Below are positions 12,501 through 22,200 of a stretch of 64,000 bases of DNA, piece after piece. The position numbers and the translations under genes are program-made. This DNA is from Bolinopsis microptera (lineage: Eukaryota > Ctenophora > Tentaculata > Lobata > Bolinopsidae), in NCBI RefSeq assembly GCF_026151205.1, contig NC_087072.1, positions 17,809,669 to 17,873,668 on the forward strand, in the 5' to 3' direction. The notes under the pieces are model-generated. The model worked only from the letters and a program-made list of their open reading frames with translations. It had not been told where the DNA came from and searched no databases. Within the stretch, counting starts at the first letter, position 1; each line of letters opens with the position of its first letter.

Positions 12501-13999
12501 AAGTAACTTATTTTAAACAGACCTGGTAAGTAACTTTGCATAAAATTCCTCTGGTTGTGAGTGTAGCCAATCTCCGAGCGGTATCCATGGCAACCGTAGT
12601 AACGTCAACACACTCTTTTAGGATGTACAGTGGAACCGAATTTACAATCTGGAGAGGAAATATACCATTAATTTACAAGAATTAACGGACCTAATAATTG
12701 TCAATGTATCGAGATACGGTTAAAATGTATACACTTTTAATCTGGTGTACAGGGTTAGTACTAAGAGATGATACAGAGATCTAGAATGGTGTAGTGACAA
12801 AGTCACGTGTTGATAATATCAAGTAACCTGTATAACAGAAAGGAGTGTAAGATTCCCGTTCGTTACAAAGTCCGTGTGTTTTCCCATCACAACAATTCCC
12901 GTTAGTGTCATGTCCACACCACTTTGCCCCGTTCCTGGTAACAAAATCATTAGCGAATTTGTAATTTAACATTAACCTGTCATTATAAACTGTCCAATGT
13001 ACCCAGTGTAGTTATTTGATCTATTCTGTATTAAACAAAGTAAGTTTGAAATTGTTTTCTTTGCAAGATAAAACTACTGAAAACAAATGTTGGCCCCATA
13101 ACTAGAGCACCCACCTCTGAAGTTGATGTCAGTAACCCAACAACACTTGCTGATGATCTTAGCCAAGTTGTGAACATCGCTCTTCAGGAGAACAGCAGCC
13201 TTCATTGCTTTAACCCAAGGACTGTGGTTAGTGTCCCTAGACTGGGACACTATGGACAGGTAACCATGATGACATTTAATGAATCTCATTAGACCACTGG
13301 CAAGGATTAGTGATGCCCCCGCTGTAGGGATCTGAAATAAAAAATTCATTAATTTAAGCGAAGTTTTTAAGCGTAGGTCACACAAAGTGGGCAGACTTAG
13401 GCCGAAAATTATAAATTAGCAATGAAACAATTACAGATAATTTAATATTCTTAAACATGTAACCTGTTCTGTGATCCACACTGCATGTATAACGTTATAT
13501 TTAGGAATCTCGTCCAGCAAGTTATGAAGTGTTATCCCAACGTTATCAAGGGACCCAGCCCTAAGTTTCTCCTCATCAAACTTGAGTCCAGCTAGAGAGG
13601 TACTCCACGTGGTTTCCTGAGAGTTAGCTGGTCCGGGAGACTCAGTACCGCACCAGAGAGGTGCTTCTCCTGAACTTGTGATGATGCAACAAGGGATATC
13701 CCCACTCAAGTTAGCGTCAAATTGAGACAGCACCTGTAAGGGAAATAGCCGTTCATTTTAAGTTAATGTATATTCATGAGTCAATATACATACATATTCC
13801 AGGAATGTTATCTTCTACAATATTGTGGAGGCGTAAGCCGATTTAAATCTGAGTTGAACCGAAATTGAAAGACCAACAAAGATTAACAGAACGTTTATAA
13901 TGATGGTTTCTTGAAATGATGGTAGTACCTGGGAGATGAACTCCTGAGATGTGTGGGGCCCTGTGAGGAAGAGAACGCATGAGCGGGCTGACATCCTAC
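9504..13999 (-). CDS. MTBP: MTBP-like protein (Treslin partner, replication initiation), ten exons visible
   Basis: Exons, 5' to 3': 13929-13999, 13464-13733, 13115-13331, 12828-12934, 12523-12648, 12218-12357, 10992-11181, 10498-10599, 10250-10347, 9504-10122. All junctions have GT-AG and consistent reading phase, giving about 644 residues from an ATG at 13994. The C-terminus (RSQKNKTLLKSVIAECL..., then HPRFKSL, KLYDIGKLMLKD) matches the pattern of the conserved MTBP C-terminal domain as I recall it (H.QKL..V...L..HGI...H..F...LF.I.K.YLKD). The exon at 10250-10347 (THGINYFNCHDDSDERIQEL) matches the preceding MTBP segment. In vertebrates MTBP works with Treslin/TICRR to load CDC45 at origins. 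Human MTBP is about 900 residues, so this protein is either shorter or lacks 5' exons; the first exon begins 5 nt before an ATG just after a 3' splice site. The repeat at 14104 starts 105 bp upstream. The N-terminal assignment rests on continuity of splicing, not on clear similarity. Confidence 0.72.
11427..12221. repeat. 21-bp minisatellite (about 38 copies) at a 5' splice site
   Basis: The unit on the plus strand is AAAACACTACTTACTGCAGCT, nearly invariant; two units carry a T-to-C change (11510 and 12054 regions). On the minus (gene) strand each unit reads CTGCA|GTAAGTAGTGTTTTAG, which is the exon end and donor of the MTBP-like exon 12218-12357. The array begins at that donor. Because 21 is a multiple of 3 and lacks stops in several frames, it creates long spurious ORFs on both strands; these are not genes. 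Confidence 0.97.
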
Positions 14000-14103
14000 C
14001 TGAGTCAGTTGAAATTAGAAAGAAGTAAATACGAGCGATAACCTTATCAAGGGTCGATGTAAACTAATATCACAACACTTGCACAATAATATAATATATT
14101 AGG

Positions 14104-17100
14104 TATATACGGTATACATACTTTGCCGGCTTCAGTCGGTAAACTGAGTTTTTTGTTATTACGTAGAGGAAATCAGGTACAACACAACAAAACGTTTTAA
14201 TCTACCAAGTATTTTGTCGATCATAACGGTCGTGCGAATAATGCTCACAATATGTAGACCTTAAACTTTTCCACATTTAATTCCGGTTGGGCGCGCGCGT
14301 CCGGCGATGCTCGGAAATATCATTTCCGACGAATTTCATTGAACGTGAAGACCTCCGACGCATGAAATCCAAATCGGGAGTTTAGAAGGCAAATCACAAC
14401 GATGGGCGGCCTTTGGGAAGCCTAAAAGGGTTTCTAGGGTTTAGAGAGTAAACTGTGTGTGACCTTTGTGGTGCCAAAATGTATCCTAACTGAATTTGTT
14501 GGCAATGCTTTGCATGACATCACGATGTAATATATCAACATAATATAATCTAATAACTTTTATCATATAAAACCGGATAGTTTCAATGGTAATTTCTAAC
14601 ACAACATGAAGCCGAAGATAGGCCCAAATTCTAGCTGTAACTGGGATTAAGAGAATTAGTTTTGCTGCATTTTGCAAATCTGCCTAGTAATGACCTAATT
14701 AAGATACGATCCGATAGCGTTATGATCTAATTAGCAGTGTCAAATAATGAGGTGCCCGCCCACTTGTAGACTATTGGGGATCAAGTATCAAGTGTACTGT
14801 CGATTATATTATGTGCAATTAAGCAACATTCCATGTAATGACTTCTACTTGATTAATGCTATTTTCCTACATGTTGGGTTGGTTATCTCCTGTTTATTCA
14901 TAAGTCTTATCATTGGGTATAAAGTATATATCTTTAAAATACAAGTGTCAATCCGATTTAAAAAGGTCAAAATCGCTAATAATATCAATAAAAATATGTA
15001 TCTGAGTAAAACATCTTTGAAAAATTCGGTGTTTTAATTCTCATAAACTCAGTAACCCCAGTAACTCGGATAATCATTAGAAGGGATGTTTGGAATGAAG
15101 TAAGTTAATAATCTCCACGTAATCCGGCATGTTATCAGGTTCCAATAGACTGTGTCTTATCAGGAAGTCAATAACAACTCCAGCACAGTTTGTTTTAAAT
15201 TTATCCGTTATAAGGTCAAGTTCGGAGACAACCTGTACATAAAATCAGTCACTAATTACACTCATTTCACTGCCATAAACGGTAAAATTAATTATAATTC
15301 CTCTGACAGTCCAAGGGGTACAGGCTCTTCAGATATTATACTCCTAACCTTTCTATAAAGATATCTGGGTTCAAAATTTAAATAACTCAACCTTGGTGGA
15401 GACAGTGGCCACCTGAAAATTACAAAAATAAAGGAGCTGTAAATCACTTATGAAAAAAATATTTACTCCAAATTTCACAATTTAAAGTTACGTAAGACAG
15501 GTGGGTACTCAAAAAGTGCCGGTTGAGCAGGTTTGTCTGCTCAACACAGGTGGAGCAGCTCACTGACTACATGAGCTAATATAAGTGACTAGAACTAACC
15601 CTCTCATGCTTTTTAATTGCTCCAAAGCCCTAATATTTAATATTATGGGTTATACCAATCATATTTCATAGAATAGGATCCTCAGAATCGGCTCAACCGA
15701 GGTGGAGACTGCATAACATGCAGTTCAAAATCTGTTATTCTGTAGTTTAGGAGCTGTAGAGTGACTGTGGCAGTCCATTTGCAATACCAATGATTCTAAA
15801 TCATCTACCAACTCATATTACAAGGCATCCTTGCTGAAAAGTACACTCAACATAGGTGGAGACTCAAATTTGGCAAATTTTGGCGTAAATTTGACCTCAG
15901 AAGTCAAGGTTCTCCACCGCGGTTGAGTGGTTGATGGCTAGTTTGATGAGTTGTATACATGCTAAAGGGTCACCCAATGTTATTTCTTCCAGAAATCAAC
16001 TGCCAAAGTTCAACTCAACCCGGTGGGGCCAGTTTTAATGCATTTTTTAATGTTTTGATGTTTAATCAACAATTTCTCCACCTTGTTGAGCACCTTTTCA
16101 CAACTTTGATAGTTTTTTCATTTGCTAGAACACTTTGCTTTAAGACAGAAGGGGTAACAGTTTTATGATCCCCTACAGTAGCAGTTAACAGAGCAGATTA
16201 GAATTAGTGATAAAACCAATGAATTTAGGCATGTTTGACAGGCTTTTTACTGTTTCTTAATGAAAGACCTCCACCCTGTTGAGCGTCAATGGAAAAAACA
16301 AAATTTAACGGGAAGTAGAAAAGGCCGAGACGCAACTTTCTAGCTAACCTAGAACTCTCTAAACCTTTCTCCGCCCCCGGTTGAGCAGCTTTGAAAAGTG
16401 CATTTAATTTCTCCACCTCGGTTGAGCACTTAAATAAAATATTGATAAAACCATCAGATTGCAAATTTGATGTAGTTAGTGTTACCAATAACCTTTTCCA
16501 CCTTAATCAAAAGTTTCTTCAACCAGAGCCAGTCTCCACCTTAAATCTCCACCTTTTACGGGTTTGTTTAATACCACCTGTATCTGCTCAACCGTTCAAC
16601 CTTTTAATTTTTTTTTTTACTCAGAGAAAGTCCTGAAAAATGTCTTGTCAGCCATATAATCAGGGAGTTTCATTCTGTGTTGAGCTGGCTCCACCACACA
16701 CTTCTAAAAAAGTAAAAAATGTACAGGTTGTCTCCGAACTTGACCATAACTACTTCCTTCAGCTCATCTATCGTCATCAGCTCAAATCCTGAAATAGAAA
16801 GCTCTTATTTGTTTTCCCACAACGTCTTCAATCTTCATAGAATCAGTCACTCAGACACTGGTACAGAAATGAGATTTTCTTTGCTACTGTCCATGTCAGT
16901 TGAGTAGACGGATATTTGTAGAGTTTATAAATCAAAACCAAAATCCAATGACGAGTTGTTAATATATCAAGATTAACACACAATAGTACAGTGTACATTT
17001 ACACTAAAACTTGCGTGTAATATGTACATTTTACAGTTAACACCAAAACATATACATATCCCTTTCACCGTTAATTTAACATACAGCATTACACTTATTA

Positions 17101-17277
17101 AAGAACACATTCTGTTAAGGAGCTAGTTATGAACGGATTTTAGCAAGTATCAGAAATGATAGAGAACATCTTTCCGTCATAAATTTTAATGCAAGAAAAT
17201 CCGTACGTATGCGAAGATAGAAATGTTTCAAAATATTAAAGATGCATGCAGTAAAATATAAAGTATATACTGTATAT
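14104..17277. repeat. Dispersed repeat, copy B, interrupted by a transposon
   Basis: This is the second copy of the repeat at 1-1653. The halves are 14104-15213 and 16746-17277. Removing the 1532-bp insert at 15214-16745 and one ATAA restores the order seen in copy A, where the corresponding uninterrupted site lies near 1130-1140. A TA-rich tandem run follows at the right end. High identity to copy A suggests recent duplication or an active family. Confidence 0.9.
15214..16745. mobile_element. Non-autonomous DNA transposon with 27-bp perfect TIRs and 4-bp TSD
   Basis: The termini are perfect 27-bp inverted repeats (15214-15240 and 16719-16745; outer sequence GGTCAAGTTCGGAGACAACC). They are flanked by a 4-bp direct repeat ATAA (15210-15213, 16746-16749), and the empty site is present in copy A. 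The interior holds about ten copies of a 16-17-bp motif CTCAACC-n-GGTGGAG, at about 15386, 15540, 15692, 15846, 15911, 16013, 16076, 16268, 16370 and 16411. Most left-half copies read CTCAAC..GGTGGAG and most right-half copies read the complement. No transposase ORF is present. A 4-bp TSD is compatible with several superfamilies (for example Chapaev, Sola, Ginger), and the ends do not clearly match one. Confidence 0.92.
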
Positions 17278-17345
17278 AAAGTATATACTGTATATATATT
17301 ATATAGTATATACTGTATATATATTATATAGTATATACTGTATAC
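17262..17345. repeat. TA-rich tandem repeat
   Basis: Repeated GTATATACTGTATATATATT-type units of about 30 bp form the right edge of repeat copy B. This is probably the sequence lost in the gap at 1654-1753. Confidence 0.8.
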
Positions 17346-17508
17346 AAATGAGGTATGTATTAAGCAGTTACATCAATGCTTTTAATGTGATAACATTATT
17401 TTCACAACTTTGAGTTGTGAAAATAGTTTTATCCAACGAGTTTGACGAGTTGGACAAAACGATTTATATCCCGAGGTTTGACCGAGGGATATAACTCATG
17501 TTATCATA

Positions 17509-18277
17509 CAGGGTGGGCCAAAAGTCAGTACCCATACGTTGGCCTTTACAGCTCTGAGCTCAGTCACTGAGTGCCCAATTGAAATAATTCTTTCTGGTAT
17601 AACTTAGTACCACCACTGGTTCGAGGAATTTGTCAACTCGAAAAATATTCGTGTTCATTTTTTTCGAATGAAGATTCATTTTCGCATTTATTTGATAATT
17701 TGGATAGTCGGATCGAGCTAAATTTTATTGAATTGTGTTTGGCCATTCGAATTACGTTTGTCCTGAAAAAATTAGAGTTATAGCTTCTCAGATGACCGAG
17801 ATACGAAGCATAATAAGGTTATTCATTACGTGTGATCAGGTGATTACCTAATCACGTGATAAGGTGACCTCGTTAACTACCCCGTTAAACATTATGGGAA
17901 TCGTTAAGGCTGCCCAATTAAGGTGTCGTGTCACGGTGTCACATAATCACCCAATCAATTTTGCTAACGAGATACACAAATCGCTTGATAACTTCGTCAT
18001 TTCTAATCCGTTTCACATCATTTTTTCAGATCAGATGCAAAATATAATAATCTACCGTCTCAGAAAAAATTAAGCGTCCAACATGTTCAGAGAGAACAAT
18101 ATAGGTGTTTTAATATTGAATGGGCGTGGTCTAAAATATTCGAATTTTCAAATTTTGGCGACGGAATCCTCGAACAAGTAGGTACAGTATGCCATTTGAA
18201 AAGCAACAACTCTCAAATATAAAAGACGGCAGAGGTATAAGACCTAACGTATGGGTACTGACTTTTGGCCCACCCTG
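17509..18277. mobile_element. Tc1/mariner-type MITE with TA duplication
   Basis: The inverted ends are CAGGGTGGGCCAAAAGTCAG (left) and its complement (right), with matching TACCCATACGTT-type sequence just inside. TA flanks both sides (17507-17508 and 18278-18279). This end sequence and TSD are typical of the Tc1/mariner superfamily. The 769-bp body has no intact transposase. A related, diverged copy lies in the opposite orientation at 53178. Confidence 0.88.
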
Positions 18278-18440
18278 TATTATAAGCAGTGATGTAAATG
18301 CATTCTCTGATGATCTACGAAATGATGCTAGCGAATGCAGCATTTACATCGGAAATTAACGACCGATAATATTACTACATATAACATTCCAGAGTCAAAC
18401 TTTCGAGAGGACACATCCTTATCTCTTAAAATTGTTACAG

Positions 18441-18631
18441 GTCGCTGAGATGTTGCTAATTGTTTTAAATTGGTCAAATAAGCTCAGTGAAGCTCACACT
18501 CACACAAAACTTGCCACAAATGTTTGACTGCTTGTTATTGACATTCTGTAAAATTTTGAAGCAAAAATATTTATCAGAACATAAGTTATGCCACTTTCTG
18601 TTTTTAAAATAATTAGCAACATCTCAGCGAC
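18441..18631. mobile_element. Small hairpin MITE
   Basis: 191 bp with inverted ends of about 25-29 bp (GTCGCTGAGATGTTGCTAAT on the left, its complement on the right ending at 18631). No ORF and no clear target duplication. Confidence 0.75.
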
Positions 18632-19291
18632 TAAGGATGGACCAGGGAGATAACAATAGTTACATCCCTCCCAGTTATTGCAACCCTATTTAATGCATTA
18701 TATTAGCGTAAACAAGAGTGAGATAACAACTTTTACATTATGGACAGTTACACACTGACCATGAGAGAATACATGTTACATAGGTATAGTCTATATAACT
18801 GTTATCAGATGAGGGAGCGGCTTAACTATTTGCTACTATTTATACACAGTGTCAAGTAATTTTAAATACTCAGCGACCGGAGGCCAGGGGGGGGGGCAGT
18901 TTACTCTCTTAATACAGGAAAGTTTAAAAGTATAATTATGTTTATTGATGATTTAGTTAAAAGTGAGGCAGCACTTTCGCGGAGAATACGTTGTTAAAGA
19001 GGCTGAAACTGTTTAAAGAGAGGTTAAGCCCCAAAACCTGCTTCCTTTATTACATATACCAGCAAATTTACGTGTTAAATAATAGAAGATCTGATGTTAC
19101 TCTAAGAGCTGTAACAATCTCGAAGATTAGTTTATTCTAAATTCTAAAAGATATTAGCAGGGACAGTAAAGAGCGGAAGTTTCATTAAATCAGTAGTAGT
19201 GTTGGTGTACTTATCAGAGTAGCAGACACTGACTTTGCTCTCTAATGCCACACAGATGTACACATTATTTATAAACAGTTAATAAACTTAC

Positions 19292-22200
19292 CAGCCACCT
19301 CTCCATCTGCGTTCTTAGGAACAAAGTCCAGAGGTAACTCCAGATCATACACAAACTCTACTTCAGGCGCGGTCCCGTAATCGTTTACAATCGTGTAACT
19401 TATCGCTCCAACTGATTTAGCACGCGCCATTATCTCTTCAGGAATGCTAGCTTCTTCTTCTGCTTCTTTTAGCATCGTCTCCCAGATCCCGTAGCCAGAG
19501 CTGTAGTATATGTCAGCTTGATATTATACTCTGGGCTTTTATACCATTTATAGTCCTAACTGAGACGTGGTCCGCATTTAACCAGGCGCACTCAGAGTAC
19601 ATAATGTTAGATATAATGGCACAGCACGGTATTTATAATGTTCTGAACATTTGCCTGCATGTTACTTTATTTTTAAAGATCGCTGGATCTTCTTTTAGAG
19701 CAACAATACAGATCTTAGCTACGGTGGAAAGAGTACCAGCTACAAGAAGTTTATGATAAATTGGTAGTAAATATCAAATTTTATAATTACTTAGTAAATA
19801 TTAATTATAGTAAATTTATTAATTACAGTAAATATTAATTACAGTAAATATTAATTACAGTAAATATTAATTACAGTGAATATTAATGACAGTGAATATT
19901 AATTACAGTAAATATTAATTACCTGATTCCACCGGCTACAATATTGTCGTAACAACCAGGATATTTGGCTTTATTAGGATTCCTCACTCCAACCCACATC
20001 ATTAACTCCCCATCTTTGTAGACGTACCCATTCATGTGAACTCCATAACTCTTACCTGAAATGAGGGTGGTTAATATTACAATTAACCGATTAACTAACT
20101 ATTTCAGATTTAAACGATTAAAATAACCACTGATGTCCTTGCTGAGGCATCTCGAATCTTATCAAGGCTCAGTTATGATGGGCAATGTTTCAATATCTTC
20201 TTAATCAAACAAAGGATTGAACTTTAATCACACATAATTATAGTTGTTATTGCATAATTGCAGCAGTTTAAGTCATAATTACATAATGCCCGATTATATA
20301 GCTAGATATGACCTCAGCACAAAGGACGGTACTATACTGTACATAATGTACACTGTACACTATACATTATACATGTCGTGGTTATTAATCTCCTGTTAAC
20401 AGTGCCAAGCAAGTATGTAAAATGTCACGAGACACTGCTTGCGCTGTATTTCCGTATTTTCTTGTTATTTCTAAGTTAAGAAATGAAACTCCTCTTCATT
20501 CATTCGAAATCGATAAATAAACAAAATTTGGCAACTTATTAAATATACTTTATTATCTAGAAAGGTTATAAATAGTGTTAATAACATTGGAAAATTCCTA
20601 TCTGTTACAATTTTAATAAATACATGATACTCTGTACTATTCACATATTGATATCGAGGTTACCAGTTGGTCACCAAAGCTAAGTTATAATATTCATAAA
20701 TTATATCTCCAGTGGAAAATCTCTATAAAGTGAAACTGAATCATAGGATATTTTACTGAATTACATTTATCAAGATAAATTAAGTAAGACTGATTACAAA
20801 TCAGAGATTTATGCAGGATTTATACCGGGATACTTCACAGTTCATAGAAACAGTAATTCAACGCAGAAAATGGGGAACACAAAACACAAGTATTCAAATT
20901 CAAATAATCACAGAAAGTCATAAGTCAGTAAGTTCAATGTTGGCAATGCTAGCCACCTTCATAACAACACTCTTCGTCTAATTTACCTCACTAATCAGAA
21001 CATTCCCTTCAACTTCTGGCGATCCTCAGACTCCTTCTGCTTGATTCTGTTATCCAGTTCCTGAAGTCTCCTAGTCACCAGAGACTGCTGAGAAGGGTCC
21101 GCTTCCGCCAGCGCATTCCAATCATTCCTCGCCTCCTCAATATTCCAGCAGCCACCATGGGCGGTGGCTCGTCTGTACAAACCCTTTTTATTCTTAGGTT
21201 CACGTTTGAGGATAGTGTTAAGGTGAGTAACTGCTGTTGCGTACTCTTTCTTGCAGATCATTACTTGACTGTAGTTGAGAAGGAGGGGCACCTTCATATC
21301 TTCTATAATGTTCCATTCTTCAGAGTTAGGTTGCTCCTTTAAAGCTAGCTGATCTAGTGTTCCGATAGCTTTAGCATAGTTTTCCTCAGCAACATCATAG
21401 TTCTTCTCCTTAAATTCCTGATTACCTTTCTCTTTTAGTTCAATAACCAGATACCTCTTTTCATCGGAGCTCATTGTCCAGATTTGTTTTGTATACTCTC
21501 CAGGCTGCTCCACTGAGAGCAGATCAAACTCAAACACCAGACTTTGTCCCTGAAGCTTATCTAGATCACAATAGCCAGTAGATTGGTTTCCACAACATGA
21601 TTTAGTGACAACCGCATCTTTATCTTTCTTCTTCTTGTGCATATCTCGCAATGTTTTAGATAGCTTGGTGTAACCAAGGCATTTCTCAGGAATGCAGTAA
21701 ATCATAGACCTCTCCCCAGGCCTCATTGACTTGATTCCATTCTCCCATGCTTCTAGTTGGAAACTGTGACCAAACAGCAGCTCAAATGGTTCGTCCCATT
21801 CCCGAGAGTCATCAATTAGTTTCCGTTCTTTGTCGTTGATATAAGTTCGGAAGTGAAAGAGGGCTTTGGTGTCTTTCTGGTACTTAGGAAGTTCTCCTTT
21901 TCCTGGATATTGTATATCTTTGTGGATTCCTTTGCCGAGGTTGTGGACTCTTGGATCAATCATGAGCTTCCTAAAACAGATTTTATTAGTAAAAATTCAA
22001 AGCAAGACCTGAGTACAATGCTAATTTAGGGTAACATTTTTTAGTTATAGAGTTGAAGTGGTTCGTTAGTGATCAGTAGAAAAATATCATATTTTCAGCT
22101 GTTATCATGGCAAATTAAGAAAAAGCCGAGTTGTGATAGTAGATTTCCGATAATGTAAATACGACTAGAGCAGATCGGAAAAGTGTAACTGTGTAGTGTA

